From Taeniopygia guttata (taxonomy: Eukaryota > Chordata > Aves > Passeriformes > Estrildidae): a DNA stretch of 64,000 nucleotides. Positions 25,401 to 37,100 of this stretch are shown piece after piece. The notes under the pieces are model-generated. The model ran no database searches. It saw nothing but the letters and a program-made list of their open reading frames with translations, and was not told the DNA's origin. The DNA lies in assembly GCF_048771995.1 (NCBI RefSeq), contig NC_133043.1, positions 8,636,501 through 8,700,500 on the forward strand, given 5' to 3'. The position numbers and the translations under genes were made by a program. Position 1 is the stretch's first letter, and each line of letters opens with the position of its first letter.

Positions 25401-28224
25401 AGTAAGAATTTCCCACCCACAGCTCTCAGCTCCTGCTCCAGCTCCTGCATCTGTTCAGAGGATGCAGCTGGGAGCAAAATGCCCAGCTGCTAAAATAACC
25501 ACTGTTTGGAGAGATAAATTAACTTTGATGAGCTGAGTGATTCAGGATACAGCACAACAACAAAAGCACTTATGACCAGCACAACTGAGAACTGGAGTAG
25601 AGGAATGAATGGCAGTTTCAGGTAGCATCAATTGGTGCCTCCTCAGAAGTATTTACTTCCTTTACAGACACAGAGACCCCATAGGTAACTTTCCCAGGGA
25701 ATAGCAAATGACCTCCAGGAGGCTGTTTTAGGCTACACCTCTTTTTCCTCCTTTTTATCTTTCTAAACCGTGTTTACTCATAAAGAAAACAAAACCCTAG
25801 AAACCTTTTCCATGCCATAGACTGAAGGTATCTCTGACCTTTTCTGCTTTTGGGGGCATTTTGTACTCAGCATCTGACTAAACGATTTTATTGCCATTAA
25901 TTTGTTTACAAACTATTTGTCAGAATGCCTGGGGTAAAAAAGCCCCATCTTTGCTGCCAAGATTTAAGAGATGGCATCAGACACTCACAATCTGTTTGTT
26001 TTGCTAAGGGATAAAAGTTCCCTTTAGATCAATGCACCAATTCTACTGATAACAGGTTTCGGTGGAAAGACCAAAAAAACCCCTCTCTACAGCAAAGAAA
26101 TCCAGCTGAGCCTTAAGCAGCATTTCTGCAAGCAGAGGAGCACTGAACACAATGTGGTCTCACTAGTCTGTCTGCCACAATTAAATTTATTTCTGCCACA
26201 CATACTGGGAAGAAATCCCAATCAGCAGCCCCAAAGGTCTCTGCTTAAGCTGAATGAACTGGCCACAGATCCAACTAACACACTCGGTCAGTAACACAGA
26301 GGCTGCCTCAGAGTACAAGGTATGGAACCCATAGCCTGGTGACAAACAGGTCCATCAGCAACAGACTAAAAGAGACAATTCCTTGTGAACCAGGTGTTAT
26401 GCCCTCATCCTACTTACACACTCCAGCAGGTACAGAGCTTCCTCGGGCAGCAGACATTGTTTGCCTCGTTCCGAGAACCCCATGGTGTGCCAGAACTTTC
26501 CCTGGAACAGGAGCACAAATCCCTGATGGGTTCTGGCTGTTCCCTGCTGACAGCCAGGCTCCCTCCCTTTGCAAGAAGCAAATTAAAGAATCTGTGAGGC
26601 AGCAGGAGATGATGGCACTGAGCACACTCTGTAGCACTCACCGCAGGGGACTTCAGCTCCACAATGCCCTGCTCCGGTTTCCACTCAGCCTTCACCAGAT
26701 TCCCCCTGAGAAGAATAAAGATTAGTTTGTTAACCCTGAGAAGGTTAAAGATTGGGGTTTGTTAACCCTGAGTAGGTTAAAGATTAGTTTGTTACTGTTA
26801 GTGTGGTCTACAATCAGCTGCTGGTGTAGCAACTCAAAACAAGCTCAGGAAGGTGTCAAAAAGGCAGGAGGTTTCCAGGTGGCATTTTTACAAGCCTTTA
26901 GAAAGCCATCATCCTCTGGGTCTAGCAGCACCACTTTATCATCACCAACCAATTAAAAGTGTCTTCAGTCAGCACCACAGAGACATGTCCACAAGCTACA
27001 GCAGCTTGCTGGAGATGCACAGCCTAAGCCAGGATATGTGGATATTGAGGAACTAACACAGGTTGCCCAGAGAAGCTGTGGCTGCCACGTTCCTGTAAGT
27101 GTTCACAGCCAGGTTGGATGGGGCTCTGAGCAGTGGAAGGTGTCCTTGCCTATGGCAGGGAGTCCAATGGGGTGATCTTTAAGGTCCTTTCCAACCCAAA
27201 CCATTCTGTGATTCTGTATCATACAATTTACTCAGTTGCTGCCAAGACATCCTCAAATCACTGTACCCCACCCACAGGAACTCACAGGGAAAAATTAATA
27301 GTTGCAGGCCAAGCAGAGAAGGTGTGTGTTGAGAGGTGTGAATGTTTCCCAAGTGATAAGCACCAAAATCTGGCAGCACTGTTGAAACCACCAAAACTGA
27401 TAAACCAGGGACACTGACACCTGGTCCAATCTGCACAAGGCCACACAGGAGCATCAAGAAGACACTCCGTAACTTGGATCATGCCCAAGGCAGCAGTGGC
27501 TGACACCTGCAAAGGTTACAGGATTATAGACGCACCTGTAAAAACCAAGAGCCCTGAGAGGGACTTTCTGAAGCCACAGGTGTGCCAGCATGTCGCTGTG
27601 CTCCTTCGGGGGCAGCCAGGCTGTGTCGCAGTGCTGCTGCTCCAGCACCGGCACTGAGTGCGGTGAAGTGCGGGGGCCTTTACTGCGCTGACCAACACCT
27701 CCTGCTACCCACAGCTCGCTCCCACCCGTGACCCCCGAGCAAAGCCATCCCCAGCTCCCAGGGATAGACTTACGGCCGCTCCGGGCGCTCCTCGCAGAGC
27801 AGCCGCCACTGCTCCTCGCAGCAGCGCCGGAGCCTCTCGGCCTGCCGGGCCGAGCCGCCGGGGAGTGAATCCTTCTGCCCGCCGGGGCTCCGCGGGGCCT
27901 GGCGAGCCTCGGGCTGCTCCGCCGTGCTGCGGGGACAGCGGCGTGCTGAGGGACGGCAGAGCCCCCGGGCAGCCCCGGACTGCAGCGCCCACTCCGGACC
28001 GCGGGTCCCCCGGTACCGCTCTGGCCCCTCATGGGGGGCTCCCGCCGGTACCGCGGCTTCCGGTATTGCCTCCCCCCGCCCCATCCCTCGCTCCCGCGCC
28101 CTCCCGCAGCTCCGGTTCCCCACGGTGCCTCCTCGTTCCCCTCCCCGCGGGTTCCCCCACGGTGCCTCCCCGCTCTCCCTGCCCGCCCGCCCCACCTGAG
28201 GCGGCGGGACCCGCCGGCCTCCAT
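19338..28224 (-). CDS. TSEN54: TSEN54, tRNA-splicing endonuclease subunit 54 (complete, 11 exons)
   Basis: TSEN54 is the structural partner in the nuclear TSEN complex (with TSEN2, TSEN34 and TSEN15) that cuts introns out of pre-tRNAs. Eleven minus-strand exons splice with GT-AG sites into one 512-residue frame, against about 526 in human: 28224-28196, 27926-27774, 26705-26642, 26501-26418, 25211-25113, 24156-24104, 23763-23665, 22548-21920, 21453-21393, 20698-20582 and 19488-19338. Landmarks are [16 protein letters not shown] near residue 50, [78 protein letters not shown], a low-complexity acidic/Ser linker in exon 8, TFPNMASDQ, the [14 protein letters not shown] coiled region, and the C-terminal endonuclease-like fold ending [20 protein letters not shown]. 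It lies upstream of LLGL2 in the same orientation, as in human. No frame damage was seen. Confidence 0.96.
20478..20521 (+). repeat. Inverted repeat with 12-bp perfect arms in TSEN54 intron 10
   Basis: ATGATCTGTAAA at 20478-20489 is the exact reverse complement of TTTACAGATCAT at 20510-20521, with a 20-nt loop. It lies about 60 nt past the exon 10 donor. Confidence 0.85.
20582..20698 (-). CDS. TSEN54: TSEN54 exon 10 (residues 424-463)
   Basis: This 117-nt exon encodes [20 protein letters not shown] and [11 protein letters not shown] second CTGCAGG sits seven bases inside the chosen acceptor, but only the outer one keeps frame. Confidence 0.93.
21393..21453 (-). CDS. TSEN54: TSEN54 exon 9 (residues 404-424)
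   Basis: This 61-nt exon runs between CCCTCCAG and GTTAGT. It encodes [20 protein letters not shown], the start of the C-terminal endonuclease-like domain. Confidence 0.94.
21920..22548 (-). CDS. TSEN54: TSEN54 exon 8 (residues 194-404)
   Basis: This is the large 629-nt exon. The first half is an acidic and Ser-rich linker. The second half carries [15 protein letters not shown], the charged [15 protein letters not shown] helix, and [12 protein letters not shown]. It ends VTSP in phase 1 at donor GTAGTG. Confidence 0.95.
23665..23763 (-). CDS. TSEN54: TSEN54 exon 7 (residues 161-194)
   Basis: The exon has acceptor CTTCCAG, is 99 nt long and ends at donor GTAAGG. It encodes [16 protein letters not shown] followed by a basic [12 protein letters not shown] stretch that looks like a nuclear-localisation segment. 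Confidence 0.93.
24104..24156 (-). CDS. TSEN54: TSEN54 exon 6 (residues 144-161)
   Basis: This short 53-nt exon encodes [18 protein letters not shown], closely matching human VFSHLKRLGYVV. Acceptor CTAAG and donor GTAACC are both sub-optimal, but frame and homology are clear. Confidence 0.93.
25113..25211 (-). CDS. TSEN54: TSEN54 exon 5 (residues 111-143)
   Basis: This is 33 codons between CCCTGCAG and GTGTGT. It encodes [20 protein letters not shown] and ends SLSHYQ. Confidence 0.95.
26418..26501 (-). CDS. TSEN54: TSEN54 exon 4 (residues 83-110)
   Basis: This is exactly 28 codons between TTCCAG and GTAAGT. It encodes [15 protein letters not shown] and [12 protein letters not shown], a highly conserved block of the family. 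Confidence 0.95.
26642..26705 (-). CDS. TSEN54: TSEN54 exon 3 (residues 61-82)
   Basis: The exon is 64 nt after acceptor TTCTTCTCAG and ends at donor GTGAGT. It encodes [20 protein letters not shown]. Its acceptor lies inside a tandem repeat that also supplies upstream acceptor-like sites. Confidence 0.94.
26704..26795 (+). repeat. Three tandem copies of a ~31-bp unit spanning the TSEN54 exon 3 acceptor
   Basis: Units at 26704-26733, 26734-26765 and 26766-26795 share CCCTGAG, then an A-rich AAGATTAGTTTGTTAA-like body. On the gene strand each has a pyrimidine tract and CTCAG. The innermost copy is the splice acceptor used by exon 3. Confidence 0.88.
27056..27219 (+). mobile_element. CR1 LINE 3' end fragment in TSEN54 intron 2
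   Basis: This plus-strand stretch runs from GGTTGCCCAGAGAAGCTGTG through GGTTGGATGGGGCTCTGAGC to CTTTCCAACCCAAACCATTC and a terminal ATTCTGTGATTCTG, the typical 3' end of avian CR1. It is truncated at the 5' end, as is usual, and carries small internal losses. Confidence 0.92.
27774..27926 (-). CDS. TSEN54: TSEN54 exon 2 (residues 10-61)
   Basis: Acceptor GTCCCCGCAG opens the exon and donor GTAAGT closes it (153 nt). It encodes [20 protein letters not shown] and continues [12 protein letters not shown], matching the N-terminal helix of human TSEN54. Confidence 0.93.
28196..28224 (-). CDS. TSEN54: TSEN54 exon 1 (residues 1-10)
   Basis: The exon has ATG GAG GCC GGC GGG, then CGCCTCAG and donor GTGGGG, giving 29 nt ending in phase 2. 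It encodes MEAGGSRRL plus the first bases of a serine. It is the least conserved part, so the start is supported mainly by frame continuity and the GTGCCCATGG context. Confidence 0.82.
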
Positions 28225-28349
28225 GGGCACGCGCCGGACCCGCGTCCTTCCGCCGCCGGGCCCGAGCGCCGCCCAGAGGGGCGGGATCCGCTAACGCGCC
28301 CCCTGGCGGCTCGGAGGACTGCGAGCGGCGAGCACCGTGAGGGAGCGGG

Positions 28350-28650
28350 GGAAAAATTAAATAAATAAATTATTGCTAATTAATATTAGTCCCAGACTCG
28401 GATATCTGCTCTGTCCGCGGCTTCTGGAACACCTGTCCTTCCCTTCTTTCCCCCAGCCATGCTGCTCACAGGACCTTCTATCACGTTTTCTCCCTCTCTC
28501 CTCACTGCATTTTGCCCTTTCTTAAACACGTTTCCCCAAAGAAAAAGAAAAACATTCTTAATTAATAAATTCTTTGTAATTATAATATAAATAATTCTTA
28601 AATTCTCATAAATTCTTAAAATCTTATCAATTCAATAAATTCTTCAGTAC
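28350..28650 (+). other. AT-rich block abutting the TSEN54 CpG island
   Basis: It contains repeated, degenerate AAATTCTTAA/ATAAATTCTT-like words, densest at 28555-28645, and runs of AATTAATAAAT. It has no coding content. Confidence 0.75.
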
Positions 28651-29835
28651 CTTTCCCTAGCATCGCTGACAGGCTGTGCCATGCCAGGGGCTGTCGGAAC
28701 CATGTGGGACCAGCCAGACCAGTCTGGAAGTGGCTGTGTCCTGCCCACTGGGGCAGGAGGGTTGTCCCTTCAGTGGTGTCACTATTTCCCCTGGCTCAGG
28801 CTCCAGCAGCGGCTGGTACCTTTGCTGGAGTGTGCAGCGATCCAGCGGGGCCTCACACCTCTGCCAGCACAGCTGGACTGGCTGCCAGCGAAGATCTGAT
28901 GGGGAAACGCACTAAAAGTTCAAGTTTCACCTCAAACCCGTCTCCTGTTGCTGTGGGATATCTCGCAGGAGGCACTGAGCCTCAAGTAGGAAAAACACAG
29001 CTTTTCTCCCCACTAGAGTCCGTGGTTCCAGCTGTGGTTTCCCAATAAAAGCCCTTTGACAAGATGCCAACAAAAGGAGATGAATGTAAAAACCATTCCC
29101 TTCCATTTTCCATTTTAAATCATTGCAATTATTTAATTTTCGCTTCCTGCCTCATTATTTCCTCTCCCTGAATTGAGCCTTCACCTTGTGAGGGGGTCAA
29201 GTGATTTTGGCCAGCAGTGCCTCTCCATGGCACATGAGGGGACAAGGACCCACGGATGGGGTGAAGGGCAAGAAGGCAGTGCAGGGGCAGTGCTTTTTCA
29301 CCCTGATTTCCAAAAAATACATATAGTTTGGAGACTGCTTGGACTGCCTGATCATCATATAATCCCAGGACCCCACATCCTGTGGCTTTCAACTTTTGGG
29401 CTGTCACCCCTTTGTTTAGCTCGATCTTCTTAAAATAACTGTGTTTAAATTGCTCAGGGAAAAGCTCTGATCCAGAATTTGCTTTTGTCACCCACTGTGA
29501 TTACAAGACCCAGAAATGTCAAGACTAATCTCCGTTCATGTTTCTTTTCAATACTGGGATTTTAGCTGTCATGTGGCGGGGGGACGTCCTGTTCCTCTCA
29601 GGGGCACCAGCAGAGCCTTGGCAGGATGGGACTCATGTTCTCCCCATCTGAATCCGCTTATCAGCCCTAATTCTGAGTGTCATCAGCTGGGTGTGGGTGG
29701 TCCTGGGGGCTGCACTTCCTATTCTTCACTTACAAATGGAGGGTGAGGTGGCTTTCTTTTTTCCCTTTGGATATCCTGAGGTTGAGTTGGGATTTTAACA
29801 TTAGATTTCTGTCCAGCTGCTTTGAAACTGTAACT

Positions 29836-29848
29836 GGGGGGGGGGGGG
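29836..29848 (+). repeat. G13 homopolymer
   Basis: Thirteen consecutive G lie in intergenic DNA. Such runs are prone to length error in assemblies. Confidence 0.9.
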
Positions 29849-30992
29849 TGGTTTATGGGTTTCTTTCCTCAAATTTGCAGTCTTTTTACCTTTGTTCAGG
29901 GTGGAACCTGAATGTATTTTGAGTGGAGCATGACTGTCCTGGGTTCTCTTTGTGGACGGGGTTGTGAAAAGAAGCTGAAATAATAGTCACTGAGCTGAGC
30001 AGTGGTGAAACCTGGCACTGTGAGAGAATGGGTTGTTTGAGGGGTCCTGGGAGCTCAAATAATGATGGATGTGGGACTGTGAGGTCCCAGAAGAAGACTG
30101 TGGATGTGTGGCACCACGGAGCAGATCTGAATCCAGCCCTGGCTGTCTGGCTGGCAGGGGAAGCCATGGAGGAAGCTGATGATGGAGGCCAAAGCTACTC
30201 CTGATTCTCCTGTGGGACGCTGCCATTGTCCCAGGTGAGGAAGGGCTTGGATTGCCTGGAGAGACACCACACTGAATAAACCAGAGCAGCGCTCTTGGAG
30301 CAGGTGAGCATGGTGCATTTGCCCACTTTGCTGTGGTGGGTTTTTTTCTGATTGGGAGATGTGTTAACAAAGGGTAAAAAGACCATTAGGATGAAAAGTG
30401 GGGGCTGGTGCCTCTTCTGAACAGGACAGCCTGCCCCTGGCTCTCCCTCCTGCTTCTGACCCTTCTCCAGTGGGGAGCAGAGCAGAGCTGTGGTGTGTGA
30501 GGATAGGTTTGAGTCCTCCCCGTCCTTTTCTGTTGTGCTGAAGTCGTGTTTGTGCAGTCCCTGTATTCACAAGTTCCTTGTGGTTAACTCCTGGATGAAC
30601 TTGATGTAAATAGACTCAGTGTTTTTTTAAAAAAAAAAACAGGAGAAGGTTTGGCCTTAGGATTGTTTTTCTAGTTTCATGTAGCACAGCCAGGTGGGAA
30701 TTGCATGCTCTGTGCTGGAGCAGAGCAGCTCTGCCAGGTACAGCTACCTGCTTTAATCCCTGTGTTAACAACCCCTGCAGTTCCTGGCAGGGTGTTTGGA
30801 AATATTTTAGTAATTCCACAAAAACCAGCTGTGCCTCAGACTTTACAAATGGAAGCACTTGGAAAACAGTGTCTGAAATGGATAACATTGCCCATCCTCT
30901 TGCCTTCATTACAACACATGGAGTATGTTCTGGTACTGGGAGGATTTGTGTGTAGATGCTTTGTGTGATTTGGGACAGAAAAGGATGTTACA

Positions 30993-31127
30993 AATGTTCC
31001 AGACCAAGTTGGAGGGAGCTTTGAGCAGCCTGGTCTAGTGGAAGGTGTCTCTGCTCAAGGCAGGGGTCTGGAAAGGGATGCGCTTTAAGGTCCCTCCCAA
31101 CCCAAACCATTTTATGATTCTATGAAA
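30993..31127 (+). mobile_element. CR1 LINE 3' end fragment
   Basis: The stretch reads AAGTTGGAGGGAGCTTTGAG, CCTGGTCTAGTGGAAGGTGT, CTTTAAGGTCCCTCCCAACC and ends ATTTTATGATTCTATGA. This is the canonical 3' end of CR1, about 135 bp long and 5'-truncated. Confidence 0.93.
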
Positions 31128-34100
31128 CTCCCTAAAGCTGGAAGTGCTTCAATTCTTGTGTGTATTGCAATACCTGTGGTGTTATCAGAGTTGCTCTGAG
31201 CTGTGACTGCCCAGCAAAGCTGTAATCATGGATTAGCTGCAGTTCAGCAATCAGTTGTCTGATTTTTATTATACTTAGTTATATTCCACTGGAACCATCT
31301 CAATTCTGAGCTTCCAGAGCATCATTTAGACAACTTAAACGTCTTGCAGTAGACCATGAGAAGGGGTGGTTTGGCAGTCTGTTCCAGCAGGATCTGGCAG
31401 ACCTTGAGCTTACACTGAAGTATTTGGGTTTGGATGCAAAGCAGGTTATGGTGTCAGGTGTTACAGCTTGCCTGGGAGGTGTGGGATCTGTCTGTTTTCT
31501 AGCCTCACCTGGGAATCTTTTGACAAATTCCTTATTGCTTTACGATGCCTGTGATCATTCCCACAGTGTGTTACAGCTGGGAGTTTGGGCAGGGCAATGG
31601 AAAGAGACTTTTGTCCAAACAGGAGATTACTGAGGAGAGTTTCTGGGCTAAACCTCTGTTGTCACTCATCAGAGCTGGGCTTGGAAGATAGGAGATTTTA
31701 AAGAAAAAAAAAAAAAAACAAACTAACATGTCTTTGAGAACAGGACTTTGGGGATTAAGCAGTTAATACCTCTCCATAACCACTATGTGCTCTGATTTGC
31801 TGACAGCTACCACTGCCTCCTGATGGCTGAGAAATGGAAAGAGCTTAAATTTCACTCTGTCTTCTAAATTTGTGGTAGAAACTGCCTTTGTCTGACTCTC
31901 CATACTGCAGGACAATACTTGGGGCTCTGCTTGGTTGGCAGGAAAACAGAGTTAGTGTTATGCAGAGCTGTGGTACACAATCAGCTACTGGAAAACCCAG
32001 TACTGATCTGAATCTGGGCTTTCAAATGCCACTGTGTGACTTTTCTGGTGCTGCTGTCTGTTAGGCATCTAAGGATTTATTTGCAATCACTTACTGGAAA
32101 CTGCACTTTGTTAATTGTATGTGAAAATCAAGGAACCACTGACAGAGTGCAGCAAGATCGATTGAAATGGTCAGGAGCCTTTCTTACCTCAGTGATGGGT
32201 TGGGAGAAATGCTGAGTTATTTCTGTCTGGGGAGAATGGCTGAAGCTTTCCTCATTTCCCCAGTTTGCCTTGGCACCCTGCTCATGGTTCAGCTGGACAG
32301 ACTGACACTGGGATGCCTGCCTGGGTTGAAGGAGCTTCACTGTGCTGAGTTTGAGTTCATAGATTATGCTCTGTGCTTGAGTTTCATAACTTCTGCAATG
32401 TGTTTGTGCTCACCAGGTGGCTGGAAATGTCTTCCCTGGCTTTGGTCTGGAGAAATACTCAAAATCCTCCTGCTTCTTCCTGAATATTCAATGAAAGGAG
32501 AAGCCTGGCAGGGAAATGCCTTCAGGTGGGAGTGACTGAGTCAGGACACCCAGGGTGCTTTTGGCTTATGCTGGAGACTGAGGGAGGATATATTGTTTAA
32601 GGCAAGGAATTGGGAGATTAAGGATCTGCTCTGCAGCGTCTCATTAGCTTGTGAAGCTCCAGGCTATTCCTTACCTGGTCTGTGCAGCCAGGCTTTAAAG
32701 CAAATGGAATGAACAATTCCTGCGGTGCTGCTCGTGTGGCTGAGCCCATGAACAGAGTGAGATGTGGAGCAGCAGGTGATGGTGTGCTCAGAAGGGGTGA
32801 GGAGCTGGTCAGTGTCTGCACCAGCAGTCCCAGGACCCCTGAACTCTCTTCTGTGTCTGTGCTTCAAAGGTCTCTGCTTAGTTTATTTGGAATGCTGGTG
32901 TGTACCTCTCTGAGCTGTTGAGTTTAATCCAAGTGCTCCAGCAAGAGTTTAGAATAATGATGGTGTTTTAACAGCTCTAACAAACAAATCAGCCTTGTGA
33001 ACACTGAGTGCCATCTACAGCACCATGACAGCTTGAGACAGCTTTGGTTACAGCTAGAGCAGGTTGATTTGTTCTTGGTACACAAGGCTAAAGAGGATGT
33101 TGCTCGCTTCCTTTTCTTATGGGAAGCAAACTGCCAGCAGAGTTATTGGAGTGGGAAGGGATGAGTCTCCAGCTGGCAGCTGGTGTGAAGCAGGCACTGA
33201 GGGGTGGGAAGTAAGGCTGGTTGTAATTATGCTTTGTGCTATTTGAAAATTGGGCTGCTGCTTGAAAGCTGGCCCATGGCAACACTTGTGGGGTGGGCTG
33301 GAGGAGCTGGCATGCCCTGCCCTGAGGAAGGTGGGAGGAGGCTTCATGTGGTGATTGTTGACTTCTTTGTCTGATCCTTCTGCTCTTTCTCCACCAGCTT
33401 TGACTCTACAGCAGCTCTTCAACGCTGGGAGAAGGTTTGCCACCATATGATACTTGAACCCCCTTAATATCCTCTTTGGTCTCCCTCCCTCCTGGGTGTG
33501 TGGCTTCAGGAGTCAAGCTGGGAGCCTGGTGCGTTTAATAGGATGTCCAAAAGGTCTTTGATCCCAACTGTCCCACTGTTTGTGGGATCTTGCAGAGTTC
33601 CCTGTCTTTGGGACCATTAAATAGATGTCAAAGACTCTGACCCCTGCACAGAGGTGGCCTTGACTGGACACTTCCCAGCCAAGTGCTGCTTCTTGCATTT
33701 GAAGCTGTACACGACCTTCAGAGCCTACACCAAGGCCGTTTTGTGGCCATAACTCCCTTTTGCTTTAAACTTATAACCTGAGAATTTTCTCTCAAATGTC
33801 TGCATGGTATTTCGTGTGATTGGATTCCATCTGGAGTAAAAAGGCAGGTTTGTAGGAGTGGTGCATTTCTGCACAGAAAGCACTGTGTAAATTGAAAATC
33901 ACTCAGTGCCTGAGGGCTCTTATCTTTCTGCCAGTCACGTGTGGGTCTGGGTACAGATTGTAAAGGCAGTTGTCTGCTTTTTGCTTTTCAACAAGGCTTT
34001 ATGCTGAAGGATAGAGTCATTTTCACCTGACACAGCAAAGGTATTTTTTTTTTTTAGTCCTCTGAAACCACCCTGGGAGCTTATGTGTTAGATGGAGCAC

Positions 34101-37100
34101 TTGGGGGAGGTATGGAGTCCAGTCTGTGTGTGCAGCAGCCCTGGGACATTTGGATGAATATTGCATGTGGCAGCTCCTGCCACACGTGCAGGCACTGTCC
34201 CATAAATCTTCCCCAATAACCAAGCTGCTTTCCCCCTCTTCTCCCATAATTGTGTTGCTAAAAACTGAACTAATTTGAAAGCCTGGGCCCTACTGCCTGT
34301 GCTTGCCCCAGAGAAGAGCTCCTGGCTGTTTTGGGGAGTAGTTTATGTCATCCTGGGAGCACTGAGCTTCACTGGAGCAGCTGGGTGCAAGGGTTGTGCC
34401 TTTCACTGCAAACTTCTGCACACCTGAGCTATGCTTCACATGTGGCTCCAGAGCAGCTGTCATTAGTGTGCAGCTAAATTAATGTTTTGATTTAGTTTAT
34501 TTCAGTTGGGAGCACAGAGAACTGGTGTCAGGAAATTCTCAATGTCCATCTATGAGGTTTTAAAAGGTGTGCTCAGGCTGAACGTGGGGAGCAGGCTGGG
34601 ATACAATCTTTGTATGTAGTGCTCTGCACAATAATTTGAGAAAGTGAGGACGATGCCACAGAAGTGAACAGCCATCCTCCTTTCTCCTGAAAGCTTCTTT
34701 TTACTTTTTTAGGCATTACTGGGAGCTGTCAGTAGCTGTAGGGATGAGTAGATTTAATAAAGAAGCTGTTCCAGCAGAAATGGCTGCACAGTGTCAACTT
34801 GAGCCAGGTATAACTTTATCCTAATGCAACTGGAGAGACTTTTTTTTTCCCTTTTTTTTTTTATTTTTCCTTGGACACTCATGAAAGGAGATAGAATTTA
34901 TGCTGAAATACCAGGCAGCAAGCTGCCTTGCATGCAGGAGACACATGAGGATGGAGTTTAGCTGGAATTGATCTGCAATGTGTGTGAGCAATGATCCCAC
35001 CAGCCCAGCAGGATTTGGGGTGGGAACTGGCAAGGTTACACCCTCTGACTACACCTCCACATCCAGAGGTAACCCTGGATACAGAAACCCTTCTGTTATC
35101 GGTGTGCAAGGCTGTAACAGGATGCCTGCCCTGGCTGATAGTGCCCGAGAGCAGCGCTGCTATCGAGTGGGTGAAATGCTGGAGCCTCCAACGGGGGGAG
35201 GATGGGGAAAGTCCCCCTGCCTTTTTGCTGCTGGGTGGGAAAGAGGATTGATGTCAGAGGCAAGAGCAGGGAAGTGATCTGTTCCCCTCTTTGGGCCAGA
35301 AATGCTAAAGTGGTTGCTACAACTTTGGTATGAGGGGGTTTTTAAAGGATGCTGAAAGCTTGGAAGGCATGTGGAGGGAAGGAATGCAAGAACTCAGTCT
35401 GCTTAGTCCTTATCAAATCAAGGACTGGGTGACATAATTACACTTAAGTACTTTGCCAGATAACAAAGAGCACTTTAATCGTGCAAAAAAAAGGCACAAT
35501 GAGAGCTTGTCTGAAGGATAAAATCAGACCAATTGCAACTAGAAATACTGTGCAATCTGCTAATGACTTCCAGCCCAAAGGGGGAAATTCTCTCTCCTGG
35601 TGGGATGGCAGGAATTGGCCAGACTTGTCTTGCATATTGACTAAACCTAGCAGCTCATTTGGCTGAAAAAGTCACGGGAGTGAGCCGGTGGGAAGGGAGG
35701 TGTTTCCCACCATGGAGTGGGGACAGTGGGGTCTGTTTTCAGCACTGTGAGGCTGCAGGGTCCAAGTTCTGGGGTTTTGGACATCTGGCAACATCTTTGT
35801 ACTGGCTGTGACAAAGCAGCTGTGCAGATAATGAGATGATGGTCCTGCCTTGGTCTCAACATCCACAAACTGGTGACCAGAGAGTGTTCAGTGAGCCAGA
35901 GACAGACCTGGTGTTCCCTGGTGCTGGAGGCAGCGGGTGGAAAGCAGCCTGTGCTCATATGAGAGCAGAGAAATTGCTTCTGCTGGCTCTGGTTTTGCAC
36001 TTTTAATGCTGCTGTTGGCATTAGAAGGGCATTGTATCCATATTATTCATGCACTGTTAATAACTCCAGAGTGCTGTGTGCTGGATCTTGCTTTCAGTTG
36101 CACCCAGGACTTCAGCTATGCTAAAGCCAAGGGAGCTGTGCTGACAGAACTGAGAAAAGTCAGAATTTGATATTAAATGAATCTGCATGGCTATAGAACA
36201 GGAACAGTGTGATCCCTGCTGTTGGCATAATTCCATTTAAATGATATATCTGCAGATGGAAAAGCTGCTGGTGGATCTGCCTAGTGGTGTAGAGAGAAAT
36301 GGAGCACCAGGCTTAGAACACCTGGCAATATAAGGTTTTGTCTTTTTTTGATGGTCTGGGGATGAAAGTTCTGTGGGTCAGCAGCTCTCCTGCTGCAAGG
36401 AGGTAACAGGAATTCCAAGGAGGATACAGCAGTGTGGAAGAGTCCACCTACAATGCTGCTTGCCCTGATGCTGGAGAGACACCAGACCTGAGCCCTGTGC
36501 ATAGATGTGAAATGGGATGGTGCAGCACTGGGCTGTGGCACCTCTCTGGGATGGAAAACCTCCAGGGAAGCATTGCTCTTGATGAGATTCATTTGCAAGG
36601 AAATCGAGTGCCTTTCTCTGCCATTGGAAGCAATTGCAGCCCTGGGGCTGAGGGCTGCTTGGTTCCTCTTTCAGCTCTAGCAGGGCTCCAGAAATCTGAT
36701 GGTGCCTTTGAGGAAGGATTCTCCTTTAATTAAGTTGTAACTGTTGGGAGGCCAGTGAGTAATTTCCTTTGTTAGCTGCTGCCTTGCTTGGGGAATGGCT
36801 CTGTAATTAATGAAACTTCTCCCTTCTGCTGTGCATGGAAAATTGTCTGGAGACTGATGAAGGCCCAGACCCTCCCAGAGGTGCCCCTGCTGCTTATGGA
36901 CACCAAAGATGCAATTGATTTTTGTGGAACAGACCATCTAGCAGCAAAGTAACCAGCTCCCAGGCAAGCAGGTAAATAAACTGGATGTGTCAGCCCAGAG
37001 GGTAAAAAATTCCTAGGGGAGAAGGGGAGATGTCTCCAAGAGGTGCTGGAGGCCCAGGAGCAGGATTCAGGACTGGGACCTCACCATGTGTTCAGCTTTG

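Larger units (their letters stand above)
22549..26417 (-). other. TSEN54 introns 4-7
   Basis: The introns are 25212-26417, 24157-25112, 23764-24103 and 22549-23664, interrupted by exons 5-7. They contain a small A-rich tract near 23332-23350 and otherwise unique sequence. Open frames here carry no recognisable domains. Confidence 0.7.
27770..28335 (-). promoter_or_regulatory. CpG island over the TSEN54 promoter, exons 1 and 2
   Basis: CpG-dense, G+C-rich sequence spans exons 1 and 2 and about 110 bp upstream of the ATG at 28224. No TATA is visible, as expected for a housekeeping gene. The island ends abruptly at an AT-rich block near 28350. Confidence 0.88.

Noticed and set aside
28680-29048. 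Three overlapping plus-strand frames just downstream of the TSEN54 island, considered as a bidirectional partner gene
   Set aside because: No start context, splice structure or homology distinguishes any of them.
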